A stretch of DNA of 64,000 bases from Sipunculus nudus (Eukaryota; Annelida; Sipuncula; Golfingiida; Sipunculidae), in assembly GCA_026874595.1 (NCBI GenBank), contig JAPPUL010000069.1, positions 1,424,001 to 1,488,000 of the forward strand. The letters run 5' to 3'. Shown piece after piece: positions 17,599 through 26,061 of the stretch. Each line of letters starts with the position of its first letter. Positions within the stretch are counted from its first letter, which is position 1. The notes under the pieces are model-generated. The model did not search any database. It saw only the letters and a program-made list of their open reading frames with translations, and was not told the DNA's origin. Position numbers and translations under genes: made by a program.

Positions 17599-17659
17599 TA
17601 CAAAAATAGATAGGTTAATATGGTTTTTGAATAGTTTTGAGGTATATAAAAAAATATAG

Positions 17660-17688
17660 TTTGCTAAAGAGAAAATATATTTTATATT
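17660..17688 (+). promoter_or_regulatory. Putative promoter of the tRNA-Gln/tRNA-Ala pair
   Basis: A weak -35 TTTGCT (17660-17665), a 17-base spacer and a good -10 TATATT (17683-17688) lie 12 bases before the tRNA-Gln gene. Confidence 0.45.
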
Positions 17689-17700
17689 GTATGAGAACCT

Positions 17701-17771
17701 TCTCCCCTAGTGTAATGGTAGCACATCGGGTTTTGGTCCCGTACGTCGAGGTTCGAATCCTCGGGGGAGAT
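17701..17771 (+). tRNA. tRNA-Gln (anticodon TTG)
   Basis: The 7-base acceptor stem TCTCCCC pairs with GGGGAGA. The T arm is CGAGG-TTCGAAT-CCTCG. The anticodon loop TTTTGGT gives TTG. The 3' CCA is not encoded. Confidence 0.95.
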
Positions 17772-17808
17772 TAGTAAGCTAAAAATGAAATGAATGCTTA
17801 TTTATAAA

Positions 17809-17881
17809 GGGGGTGTAGCTCAGTTGGGAGAGCGGCTGCCTTGCACGCAGTAGGTCAGGGGTTCAAATCCCCTCACCTCCA
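17809..17881 (+). tRNA. tRNA-Ala (anticodon TGC)
   Basis: Acceptor GGGGGTG pairs with CACCTCC (one G-T pair). The D arm is TAGCTCAGTTGGGAGAGC, the anticodon loop CTTGCAC gives TGC, and the T arm is AGGGG-TTCAAAT-CCCCT. CCA is not encoded. Confidence 0.97.
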
Positions 17882-18014
17882 CAAGGTTTTTATTTATAAT
17901 GACTTTTGTAAATATAAGCAAAGAGCAAATCGTTGTTTTCAAAGGACGAATTGTAATGCAGGATGTCAAAATGCAGGGTAAGAAATGTAGGTAAGGGTAG
18001 TAAAAACATTGTAC

Positions 18015-18056
18015 TTTCAAATCTTTCATATTTTTCAAATCTTTCATATTTTTCAA
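18015..18056 (+). repeat. Two and a third copies of an 18-base direct repeat
   Basis: TTTCAAATCTTTCATATT is repeated head to tail (18015-18032, 18033-18050), then TTTCAA. It is in the 218-base gap between tRNA-Ala and hsdS, which holds no gene that I can support. Confidence 0.85.
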
Positions 18057-18099
18057 AAGAGAGTTTTTTAATACTAAAAGACATTGTATAGGCTGCTTA

Positions 18100-19419
18100 A
18101 TGCAAGGGTATAAGAGTTATAAAAGTTGTAAAGAGGTATGGTTAAAATCTATTCCTAGGCATTGGAGCATGGTACGTTTGGGGTCTGAATTTGTTGAACG
18201 CAAACAGATAGTAAATGACAAAGAATTTATGCCATTATCGGTTATGAAGCGGGGGATATTACCCCAGTTGGAGGGGGTGGCAAAAGCTAATAATGGAGAC
18301 AAACGTAAGAAAGTATGTAGTGGGGATTTTGTAATTAACAGCAGGTCTGATAGAAAAGGTTCTTCGGGTATTTCCGAGTATATAGGGTCAGTTTCCCTGA
18401 TAAATATAGTGCTTACGCCACTTAGGCTTAATAAGCGTTATGTACATAACCTTTTACGTAGTCATGCTTTTAAAGAAGAGTTTTATAGAGTAGGACAAGG
18501 CATTGTGGGTGATCTTATAACAACTAAATACAGCGTCATGCGTAGAATTATGATTCCGATTCCGCCTAAAGTAGAACAAGCTCAAATTGCACGATATATA
18601 GATTGGAAGTCGGACAAAGTAGCAAAATTTATTAAAGTAAAAAGGGAACTGATTTCACTGTTTAAAGAACAAAGGCAAAATATAATAAATAGCGTTATAA
18701 GAGGTTTAAATCCTTCAGTGGAGACTAAAAGGAGTGTAGTTGGCTGGGGTGTAGATATTCCAAAACATTGGTCTTTATGTAGATTAAAAAGGCTTTCAAG
18801 GATAAACACTATCCAAGTTGGACCAAAGTCAAGCAAGCTAAGCGATATGATACTAATAGCGCCTAATCATATTGAGAGTAAAACAGGCAAATTGGATTAT
18901 ACTGAGAAGGCATCAGAACAAGGGACAAGCAGTAACAAATATTTAGTAAAGAAGGGACAACTTTTATATAGTAAAATTCGTCCTGAGTTAAGCAAAGCAA
19001 CTATTGCGCCATTGGATTGTCTTTGTAGTACAAGTATATATGGCATTAGCTTGCTTGAGAAGATAATATTGCATAAATTTGCATTAATCTTTATATTATC
19101 CGACTATTTTAGTAAATATGCAATAGAATGTTCTTCAGGCGCTACAATACCAAGTATAGCACGACAGGAGCTTGGCGGTGCCTGGATACCGATCCCTCCA
19201 CTTTACGAACAGAAAAAGATTGTAGAATATATAGAGAGTGAGAATAGGATTATTGACAATAAAATATCAAAAGCAAAGCGAGAAATAAAGCTAATACAAG
19301 AATATCTAACTACTCTTATCTCTTATCTAGTAACAGGGAAAATAGATGTTAGTGATGAGGATATTTCTTGCAATATAGAAGCTAAAAAGAATGAAACTTA
19401 TGGTATTAAAACCTGCTAG
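18100..19419 (+). CDS. hsdS: Type I restriction-modification specificity subunit, orphan
   Basis: HsdS recognises the split target sequence for a type I restriction-modification complex. The 439-residue protein has two target-recognition domains, each opening with a PxHW-type motif (SIPRHWSMVRLG at about 17, DIPKHWSLCRLKRL at about 225) and each followed by a conserved helix (VEQAQIARYID and YEQKKIVEYIE). The length is normal and no break is visible. There is no hsdM or hsdR in the window: tRNA genes lie upstream and fliS, on the opposite strand, 8 bases downstream. It may serve a system encoded elsewhere or be a leftover of a mobile cassette near the tRNA genes. Confidence 0.9.
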   Translation: MQGYKSYKSCKEVWLKSIPRHWSMVRLGSEFVERKQIVNDKEFMPLSVMKRGILPQLEGVAKANNGDKRKKVCSGDFVINSRSDRKGSSGISEYIGSVSLINIVLTPLRLNKRYVHNLLRSHAFKEEFYRVGQGIVGDLITTKYSVMRRIMIPIPPKVEQAQIARYIDWKSDKVAKFIKVKRELISLFKEQRQNIINSVIRGLNPSVETKRSVVGWGVDIPKHWSLCRLKRLSRINTIQVGPKSSKLSDMILIAPNHIESKTGKLDYTEKASEQGTSSNKYLVKKGQLLYSKIRPELSKATIAPLDCLCSTSIYGISLLEKIILHKFALIFILSDYFSKYAIECSSGATIPSIARQELGGAWIPIPPLYEQKKIVEYIESENRIIDNKISKAKREIKLIQEYLTTLISYLVTGKIDVSDEDISCNIEAKKNETYGIKTC

Positions 19420-19427
19420 GCATAAAA

Positions 19428-19862
19428 TTAAGATTTTATATTAATTTCACCATTTGCCTCTGGATTAATATTTTCATTTTCATTAGGAGTTGCAGCGACT
19501 TTATCCCATGCTCCCTTTAATTCACTTAGATGCTGGACAACTTCACGTAGTGGCTTTACATTTTTCTTTACATTACCTTCTAAAAGGCGCTTATTCATAT
19601 AAGTATATAAACTATATAATCTATTAGCGATATTTTTTGCTTCTTTGGCCTCAAAATTAAGTGATAACATTAATTCTGTTATAATATCTTGGGCCTTCGT
19701 TACGTTTTTATTTACTATATCATATTTCTTCTTTGGCATGTTTGATATTGCTATATTTATGAACTTTATTGCCCCTTCATATAACATTACTATCAACCTG
19801 CCTTGATTTGCTGTCTTAACTTGAACTTCTTTATATAATGTTGATGCGTCTTTTGTATACAA
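19428..19862 (-). CDS. fliS: Flagellar export chaperone FliS
   Basis: FliS binds the C terminus of flagellin in the cytoplasm and prevents early polymerisation. The 144 residues show the family pattern: a Y-x2-VQVKTANQGRLIVMLYEGAIKFI segment at residues 10-34, a helical core with AQDIITELMLSLNFE, and NRLYSLYTYMNKRLLEGN. The C-terminal 20 residues are Asn/Glu-rich. Flagellin itself is at 41364-42362, about 22 kb away. The gene is the last of a co-oriented group. Confidence 0.93.
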   Translation of the reverse strand: MYTKDASTLYKEVQVKTANQGRLIVMLYEGAIKFINIAISNMPKKKYDIVNKNVTKAQDIITELMLSLNFEAKEAKNIANRLYSLYTYMNKRLLEGNVKKNVKPLREVVQHLSELKGAWDKVAATPNENENINPEANGEINIKS

Positions 19863-19933
19863 CCCTATAACTCCTAACCTATAACTAAATTTAGCAATCG
19901 GTTGGCGTTTATTTATTCTTTAATATAAATATA

Positions 19934-20869
19934 TTATAACGTAGTGTTTAAACTAACTAATATTTGATACTCTTTTTGTAAATCAACATATCCAAGCTCC
20001 TTCTTTAAACTTATTATTTCATTAACTGTACTAACACCTTCTTTGTACTTTTTTAGCTTTATATAATATGCTGTTAGATTATGAAGTCTCATTATTAAAC
20101 CATGTTTGTCGTTTGCTTTCCTTCCATGACTAATTCCTATATTAAGATGTTTAAGTGCCTTTTCATACATACTTCTTATCAAAAAAAGCCTTCCTATATT
20201 CCCATGCACTATCCCTTTGTAATAATCTCCCTCTTTAGAAACTAGCTTTATGCCCTCTTCATAATATTCTTGTGCCTTTTCATAATCTTTTCTTAGTTCT
20301 TCAATAAGTCCAAGTTCATTATAAATAAGACTCTTTGTTAATAGATCTGGCTTCAAACTTAAGGCCTGCTGGTAATAGCTTATCGCTTTATTATAATCTT
20401 TTTGAGCTTTATATAACTTCCCCTTGTTATAAATATTTCTTGTAAGCTCTTTTGGCTTTTTAGAATTTAGCTTAATTGCCTTATTGTAATAGATTAAGGC
20501 TTCTTTATAGTTTTCCTTTACTCTGTGCCATTCCCCTAGATTGTTATAAGCTAGGGCAAGTATCGATTTGTCGTTCTTTAGCTTTCCTATTGAAAGGATT
20601 TTATCAAATTGTATCTTGCTCTTTTCATACTCCTTTAATATAAAATAACTTTGTCCTACTACATTAAGCATCGTTACCGACGTTGGCCGAAGTAATAGCC
20701 CCTCCTCTCCAAGTCTTATCGTTTCTTTAAATTCTCCATTCTCAAATAACTTGTTTGTATCTTTTTCATATTCATAGGCAGGATGCTGTGCTAAAGCATA
20801 TGTTAGCATGTACAATAGCAATGCTTTATTTAAGCATACGATTTTTAATAACTTTACCATCTTTATCAT
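19934..20869 (-). CDS. TPR-repeat protein, probably exported
   Basis: Residues 1-28 look like a signal peptide (basic start, hydrophobic core, ending YALAQ). They are followed by about seven tetratricopeptide units with typical AL-YYNKAI and A-SYYQQAL patterns, to the end at 311. TPR solenoids mediate protein contacts; no enzymatic domain is visible. The start codon (MIKMVK) lies in a small direct repeat, and the gene overlaps the end of the upstream lipoprotein gene by 44 bases, so the two are probably translated together. Confidence 0.8.
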   Translation of the reverse strand: MIKMVKLLKIVCLNKALLLYMLTYALAQHPAYEYEKDTNKLFENGEFKETIRLGEEGLLLRPTSVTMLNVVGQSYFILKEYEKSKIQFDKILSIGKLKNDKSILALAYNNLGEWHRVKENYKEALIYYNKAIKLNSKKPKELTRNIYNKGKLYKAQKDYNKAISYYQQALSLKPDLLTKSLIYNELGLIEELRKDYEKAQEYYEEGIKLVSKEGDYYKGIVHGNIGRLFLIRSMYEKALKHLNIGISHGRKANDKHGLIMRLHNLTAYYIKLKKYKEGVSTVNEIISLKKELGYVDLQKEYQILVSLNTTL

Positions 20870-21533
20870 ATTCTTTTATTTGAATTAAAGCCTCTTTATT
20901 ATCATAGCTTTTTATAAACTTTAAGCTATCCCCTTTATAGAGGTATTTGTCTACAAAATATAATTCCCCGGGTGCCTCCTCTTTGTAATACCATTCCTTC
21001 TTAAATATATTCCCTACTTTGTCATAGTGTGATTTTGAGTCTAGGTATAGTTTGTCATATTCTATACTATCTAGGAGTTTTATATCTTTGGAATACGCAG
21101 TCTCTAATTTAAGAGCTCCGCTTTTTGCGTAGTCATATATTTTGTAACTTTGCTTTTTGCCAGAATCATCATATTTATATATTAACTTGCGCTTTAGCTT
21201 TCCATCTTCATAATATATTAACTTTATCTTTTCAGCTCTTTTTCTTTTTATGCGCTTTACTAGCTTTATAGGTTTTCCTTTTTCGTTATATAAAAGTTCG
21301 TAATACTTACCATCACCCAAAGCTTGAGCTTTTAGTTCGTCATATGCTTTATTTTCTTTATCATTCCAGATTCTATAATATTTAATTTTAGAATTAGTTT
21401 TGTCATTAGAAAGGCTTAACAATTTCGCTTCTTCTTTTTGTAAAGAACAGCCTGTTATAAATATCACACATAGTAAAATTATATTTAGAATAAGAGCTTG
21501 ATTATTTCTCCTGGTGTACATTCTATTGTACAT
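20826..21533 (-). CDS. Lipoprotein with Tyr/Asp repeat pattern (YD/MORN-2-like)
   Basis: The signal peptide ends in a lipobox with the acylated Cys at 29 (FITGC). The remaining 206 residues are rich in Y, K and D, with recurring units of the kind Y-x-G-K-x(2)-RK-IYKYD-x-SGKK. These resemble the repeats of YwqK/MORN-2 or RHS-like extracellular proteins. It is likely a periplasmic or surface-facing lipoprotein. A longer protein with the same kind of repeats is at 60474-62264. The start MYNRMYT is in a 12-base tandem duplication. The downstream TPR gene overlaps it. Confidence 0.75.
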   Translation of the reverse strand: MYNRMYTRRNNQALILNIILLCVIFITGCSLQKEEAKLLSLSNDKTNSKIKYYRIWNDKENKAYDELKAQALGDGKYYELLYNEKGKPIKLVKRIKRKRAEKIKLIYYEDGKLKRKLIYKYDDSGKKQSYKIYDYAKSGALKLETAYSKDIKLLDSIEYDKLYLDSKSHYDKVGNIFKKEWYYKEEAPGELYFVDKYLYKGDSLKFIKSYDNKEALIQIKEYDKDGKVIKNRMLK

Positions 21534-21537
21534 TCTT

Positions 21538-22605
21538 TTACAACACTTTTTGGAGTAGATTTAATTTAGAAATATCATATTCACCAAGCCCAAGCTTATG
21601 AGCCATTTCTATATAAGGTATAGTATTTACTTCCTTCTCAAATAACTTAGTACTAGCAAGAGCATCGCAGGCTACGGGGTTAGAACTTGCTATTATTGTA
21701 TTAGTTACTTTAGTATCTTTAATAGAACCGCCAGTTGGCCCATTTGTAAGTAATATTCTTATGCCATCAACTACAGTTAGATGAGGTCTAAAATGGTATG
21801 CAAATGATGCTATACTTTCATGTATCGCTTGATGTAATTGATTACGACGTCCTGCTATTGCGCCATACCAGTTTTTCATACCAACTGTAAGCTTTGATAA
21901 ATTGTGGTGTTTGGCAATCGGTACGTTTATTACCTTATCTGCTTCGATGAAATCTAAAAACATAGGCCATTTACTTATTTCCTTTTTCTCTAATGGCAAA
22001 TAAAACGGTGCTTCTAGCTTCATTTCTTTTATACGGTTGGTCTTTGGGTAGTAAACTTCTCCATCTACGCTCTCAACAGCTTCTTTTATGCCTGTTCGTT
22101 CAAATGTGATGTCTGCTGAGTTGCATGGTAAATCTGTAACGCTTACTTTACTTGCACCGGCATTATAACAAAGTTCTATTAGGGTTTTTATTACCTGCGG
22201 ATTTGTTGTTGCTGCTTGCTCAGGGAGTCGTGCCCAACCTATATTAGGCTTTATTATTACTTTGTCGCCGCGAGATATATATTTTTTTATACCGCCTATT
22301 AACTGTATAGCTTCTTTTGTTACCTTTTCTATGTCCTTTCCTACCACTAACGATATATCTTTATCTAAAATATTACCTTTGAATTTATTTCTTTCTTCAA
22401 GCATGAGTAGCTTTTTAGCGTTCTCTTTTGGCATGCCATAGGAACAGCCTATAGAGCCACTTATAGCATATAGTAGCCCTAGTGTAGAAAGTTTATATGT
22501 ATCTTTTATAAACTTCCTAAGTTCTTTATTATGACCATAAACATTTTGACTATGAACTTTATTACTATGAACTTTTTCCTGCATTGTAAAACCCACCTTA
22601 TTCAT
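21538..22605 (-). CDS. DUF362 domain protein with N-terminal membrane or lipid anchor
   Basis: The 355-residue protein has the DUF362 core: GDKVIIKPNIGWA, TTNPQVIKTLIELCYNAGA, a middle part ending VINVPIAKHHNLSKLTVGMKNW-G and HLTVVDGI-ILLTNGPTGG. The N terminus (about 1-52) has a hydrophobic stretch ending SGSIGCS, which could be a relaxed spirochaetal lipobox or a membrane anchor. No ferredoxin cysteine motif follows, unlike many DUF362 proteins. The function of the family is not settled. A 15-base tandem duplication inside the gene encodes KVHSNKVHS. The stop lies 4 bases from the next gene's start. Confidence 0.82.
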   Translation of the reverse strand: MNKVGFTMQEKVHSNKVHSQNVYGHNKELRKFIKDTYKLSTLGLLYAISGSIGCSYGMPKENAKKLLMLEERNKFKGNILDKDISLVVGKDIEKVTKEAIQLIGGIKKYISRGDKVIIKPNIGWARLPEQAATTNPQVIKTLIELCYNAGASKVSVTDLPCNSADITFERTGIKEAVESVDGEVYYPKTNRIKEMKLEAPFYLPLEKKEISKWPMFLDFIEADKVINVPIAKHHNLSKLTVGMKNWYGAIAGRRNQLHQAIHESIASFAYHFRPHLTVVDGIRILLTNGPTGGSIKDTKVTNTIIASSNPVACDALASTKLFEKEVNTIPYIEMAHKLGLGEYDISKLNLLQKVL

Positions 22606-22676
22606 TATTTAAATATACGCTTATAACTAATAATAAACATTAAAAGCTGATTAAAGAAATATATATTAATTATTTA

Positions 22677-23342
22677 CTAAACACTAACTACATCTGCCTT
22701 GAAAGCTCTAATCCCAACAGCATGTGCTCCATTAATATCCTTTTCTATGCTGTTTCCTATCATTATTATCGAATCACGTTTTACGTTTAGTTTCTTTAAC
22801 GCAAGTTCAAATATTATATCCGATGGCTTTTCAACTCCAGCCTCTTCTGACGTTACTATATAATCTATATATTTATCAACACCAAGTTTTTGTAACTTCT
22901 CTATTTGAAAATGGGCCTGCGTATCTGTTATTGCACAGACTTTTATATATTTATTTTTACAGAGCTTTAGGAATTTTAGAGCTTCGTTTGATACCTTTAT
23001 ATTCTCTGTAAGTGTTTTCCAATAAAGCTTTTCATATTCAAGTGCTTTATTGTAAGCCCTCTTTATCCCAAGTTCTTCAAATAGTTTGTTAAAAGCAAAT
23101 AATCTCGATCTGCAAGACCCTCCAGGTTTAAGGCGTTTTGCAACCTCGCGGCGTTTTGAAAAATAGTGACTTATAAATTCCTTATAGCTGTAACTTATAA
23201 AACTATTTTTAACAAAGTGCTCATAACAAATCTTTAATGCTCTATCATTTGCATCTTTATAGGGATAAAGTGTATCATCTACATCTATCAAAACACCTGT
23301 AACTCCAGTTAAATTTACTTTTGGGAATATTATTTTCTGCAT
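22677..23342 (-). CDS. HAD-superfamily hydrolase (subfamily IA)
   Basis: The nucleophile motif VLIDVDDTLYPY is near the N terminus (D-x-D at about 20-22). Motif II appears as VCAITDTQ, motif III as the lysine in EEAGVEKP, and motif IV as MIGNSIEKDINGAHAVG. The 221 residues with a helical cap fit phosphatases of the YjjG/pyrimidine-nucleotidase type, but the substrate cannot be read from sequence. Its start faces the 312-base gap with a long palindrome and the divergent cyclase gene. Confidence 0.88.
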   Translation of the reverse strand: MQKIIFPKVNLTGVTGVLIDVDDTLYPYKDANDRALKICYEHFVKNSFISYSYKEFISHYFSKRREVAKRLKPGGSCRSRLFAFNKLFEELGIKRAYNKALEYEKLYWKTLTENIKVSNEALKFLKLCKNKYIKVCAITDTQAHFQIEKLQKLGVDKYIDYIVTSEEAGVEKPSDIIFELALKKLNVKRDSIIMIGNSIEKDINGAHAVGIRAFKADVVSV

Positions 23343-23413
23343 TATTTATAAAAATAGTCCTTATATAGACACTTATATTCGACAAACTATACTCTACATT
23401 TTGATGCCGATAT

Positions 23414-23439
23414 GTTATAATATATGCATATATTATAAC
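23414..23439 (+). promoter_or_regulatory. 26-base perfect palindrome in a divergent intergenic region
   Basis: The half-site GTTATAATATATG is followed directly by its exact reverse complement. It lies 72 bases before the HAD gene start and 216 bases before the cyclase start. It could be an operator for a dimeric regulator or a cruciform-forming site. AT richness raises the chance of random palindromes, but 26 perfect bases is long. Confidence 0.5.
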
Positions 23440-23527
23440 TATGGCTAAGATATAGTATTTATTATTAGGTATATTTTTATATATAATCCTACTTTAGGAG
23501 TAAAATAGTTATTATATATTTTATAGC

Positions 23528-23612
23528 TTCTTATTTTCCTTATTTCCCTTATTTCCTTATTTCCCTTATTTTTTTGTTTTCCTTACTTTTGTTTGTTTTT
23601 TTAAAAATCTTA
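23528..23612 (+). repeat. Polypyrimidine tract with CTTATTTCC repeats
   Basis: An almost unbroken T/C run of about 80 bases with four to five iterations of CTTATTTCC, ending 43 bases before the cyclase start. It shows no coding potential. The rest of the 312-base gap holds only the palindrome and a clear ribosome binding site (AGGAGGATATT) before the cyclase. Confidence 0.7.
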
Positions 23613-23654
23613 GATAAAATGTTTAATATATAACTAATATTCTAGGAGGATATT

Positions 23655-25130
23655 ATGCTTCAGGTAACAGTTTATTATTTATTGAGCTTTGGTATTTTGG
23701 TCTATTATGGAGTTGAAGTCTGCCCCTATCTTGAACAGATAACTATCCCAAAACTTGCACTAATACAGGGAATGTTTTTTATTCCCGGTCTTTTGCTACA
23801 GTTTTATCTAGACAAAAAATGGGTTATTCGTGATTCTTTTGAGTTTGAGGCTAAGAGGCTTTTTATCTTAAACAGTGTGATATTTATAGCTATTGGTTTT
23901 GGGATAGCAATTTATAATATGCTTGTATACGGGGACCAACTTTTTGCAAGCGTTTATGATTCTGTTGTAAGTGGTCTTAAGGTTTTATTAGGGACTACAG
24001 TTTTGGGCTTTTTCTCTACGATAGATATAGTTTTAAAGCGAGAACGTGCCATTATAAGAGATATAATATCCAGTGGGGACAAAGTTTCTTTAAACGCAGG
24101 ATTTTTTTCTTTGCCGAAGAAGGTTTTACTTGTAACACTTTTTGGCGGGATATTTATAGTTATAATACTACTTCTACTTATAGTAAAAGACTTTCAGTGG
24201 CTGCGTGATAATATTGCAAGTTATGGGATTGAAGCGGCATTAAAATCTGTTATATTTGAAGTTATCTTTGTTATCGTTATACTTTTTGCTTTTGGTATTA
24301 AAATTATAATATCTTACTCTAAGAATTTAGATCTTTACTTTAGTCTACAGACAAAGGTTTTGGGTGAGGTTGCAGAAGGGAAGCTAGACTCGTATGTTCC
24401 TGTTTTTAATAATGATGAATTTGGTTTTATAGCAAGTCGAACAAATGATATGATAGATGACCTTAAGGAGAAGAATAAAATAAAGACAATGTTTGGAAAG
24501 GTTATGTCTCCTGTTATAGTAGATCGGATAGTCCATCATAGTGAGGATCAGGGTGATGGGGTTAAGATGGGAGGGGGCAAACAAGAGCTTATAGTGCTTT
24601 TTTCAGATATAAGAAGTTTTACTGCGTTATCAGAGGGTACAACGCCCGAGCTTTTAGTAGAATTTCTAAACAAGTATTTTACCCGTATGGTTCCTATTAT
24701 TCAGGATAATGGAGGAGTAATAGATAAATTCATAGGGGATGGTATTTTAGCAGTATTTGGTCTTGATGAACAACAAAAAGATAATTATGAAGCTAAAGCT
24801 GTTGAGGCGGCAATAAAGATGCATAAAGCGGTTGAAGAGCTTAATAAAGAAACTGCTCTTGATACTAAGATAGGTATTGGTTTGCATAAAGGCGATGTTA
24901 TAGCGGGTATTATAGGTTCACCTGACAGGCTTGAATTTACTTTTATAGGAGATGTTGTTAATACAGCAGCCCGTCTTGAGGCTCTTACAAAGGAACTTGA
25001 TGCTAGTGTATTAATATCTATGGATTTGTATGATTTTGTTAAGGATATGGGAGTTGCGTGGACTGATTATGGGGAACAGGCTCTTAAGGGTAAGCAAAAG
25101 GCTGTATCTGTTATGGGAATTGGACGTTAG
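23655..25130 (+). CDS. Membrane adenylate cyclase (6TM-HAMP-class III cyclase)
   Basis: The N-terminal half holds six hydrophobic helices (about residues 2-235). A HAMP-like linker follows (LGEVAEGKLDSYVPVFNNDE), then a class III cyclase domain from about residue 300. The metal-binding motifs are LFSDIRSFTALSE and the Asp of GDGILAVFG. The adenine-selecting pair appears as the Lys of IDKFIGD and the Thr of EFTFIGD, followed by VVNTAARLE. All catalytic positions are present, so cAMP synthesis is likely. The domain order is common in spirochaetes with several cyclases. The ribosome binding site is strong. Confidence 0.9.
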   Translation: MLQVTVYYLLSFGILVYYGVEVCPYLEQITIPKLALIQGMFFIPGLLLQFYLDKKWVIRDSFEFEAKRLFILNSVIFIAIGFGIAIYNMLVYGDQLFASVYDSVVSGLKVLLGTTVLGFFSTIDIVLKRERAIIRDIISSGDKVSLNAGFFSLPKKVLLVTLFGGIFIVIILLLLIVKDFQWLRDNIASYGIEAALKSVIFEVIFVIVILFAFGIKIIISYSKNLDLYFSLQTKVLGEVAEGKLDSYVPVFNNDEFGFIASRTNDMIDDLKEKNKIKTMFGKVMSPVIVDRIVHHSEDQGDGVKMGGGKQELIVLFSDIRSFTALSEGTTPELLVEFLNKYFTRMVPIIQDNGGVIDKFIGDGILAVFGLDEQQKDNYEAKAVEAAIKMHKAVEELNKETALDTKIGIGLHKGDVIAGIIGSPDRLEFTFIGDVVNTAARLEALTKELDASVLISMDLYDFVKDMGVAWTDYGEQALKGKQKAVSVMGIGR

Positions 25131-25173
25131 AGGCTATAAGTTTTAATAGAGACTTTGTTTAATAGAGGCTTTG

Positions 25174-26061
25174 TTAGGCAAAATGCTTTAGAGTTGCTTT
25201 TACAGCACCTTTGTAGGATGTGCCAAATATGTTTAGATGATTTAATAGATGGTATAGATTATATATTTTGCTTCTTTCTTGATAGCCTTTATCTAAAGGG
25301 ATTATCTTTTTATAGGCATCATAAAAACTTGCATCAAAGCCGCCAAATAAAGAAGTCATAGCAAGGTCAGCCTCTCCAGATCCGTAGTATAGAGCAGGGT
25401 CTATTATAGTCGCCTCTCCCCTAGATCCTATTATATAATTGCCTGACCAAAGGTCTCCATGTAGTAACGATGGTTTTGCATTTGGAATTATTAGTTCTAG
25501 TTTCTTTTCTAAGGATAACCATAACCTTTCTAAATCACTATCCCAATGTCTATTCTTTTTAGCAAGCTTGATTTGAAACTTAAGTCGATTTTCTTTGAAA
25601 AAGCTGTGCCAATTATCTTTTGTAGTATTACATTGCCTAGTTGAACCTATATAATTGTCTTTGTAAAATCCATGTGTAGCGCTTTTTATCTCTTTATGCA
25701 TTAATGCAAGTCCACGTCCAAAGTTCTCGAAAAACCCTTTTTCCTTGCCAACCTTGCTTTCTATATATTCCATTATGATAAATGGAGGGCTGTCTTTTAT
25801 GGTTGTTTGTGGATTGTTTGCATATAAAACTTTTGGTGAGCTTATATACGATTGTTTTTCTAATTCTAAAAGACCAAGCTTCTCAGCTTCAAAAAAGTCG
25901 TTGGGAACGTTTTCATTGTATTTTAAAAGTAACTTAACATTATTTTGAGTCGTAAGTAAAAACGTATTACTAATTGAACCACCGCCTAAAGCTTTTGTTT
26001 GGATTATTTTATAACTACTGCCAAGGGCATTTTCTATACCTTTTTTAAATACATCTGTCAT
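25174..26061 (-). CDS. Fructosamine/ketosamine 3-kinase family protein
   Basis: The 295-residue protein has the fructosamine-kinase pattern: GGGSISN near residue 26, the catalytic loop LLHGDLWSGNY, the metal-binding Asp in TIIDPALYYGSGEADLAMTSLFGGF, and a C-terminal helix with YNLYHLLNHLNIFG. These kinases phosphorylate sugar adducts on protein lysines or amines so that they fall off (deglycation). Its ATG overlaps the stop of the upstream phosphatase gene by 4 bases, which points to a joint pathway. Confidence 0.9.
   Translation of the reverse strand: MTDVFKKGIENALGSSYKIIQTKALGGGSISNTFLLTTQNNVKLLLKYNENVPNDFFEAEKLGLLELEKQSYISSPKVLYANNPQTTIKDSPPFIIMEYIESKVGKEKGFFENFGRGLALMHKEIKSATHGFYKDNYIGSTRQCNTTKDNWHSFFKENRLKFQIKLAKKNRHWDSDLERLWLSLEKKLELIIPNAKPSLLHGDLWSGNYIIGSRGEATIIDPALYYGSGEADLAMTSLFGGFDASFYDAYKKIIPLDKGYQERSKIYNLYHLLNHLNIFGTSYKGAVKATLKHFA

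Noticed and set aside
17820-18056. Minus-strand frame containing the peptide VRGFEPLTYCVQGSRSPN
   Set aside because: It is antisense to tRNA-Ala; this peptide is a well-known false product of tRNA genes.
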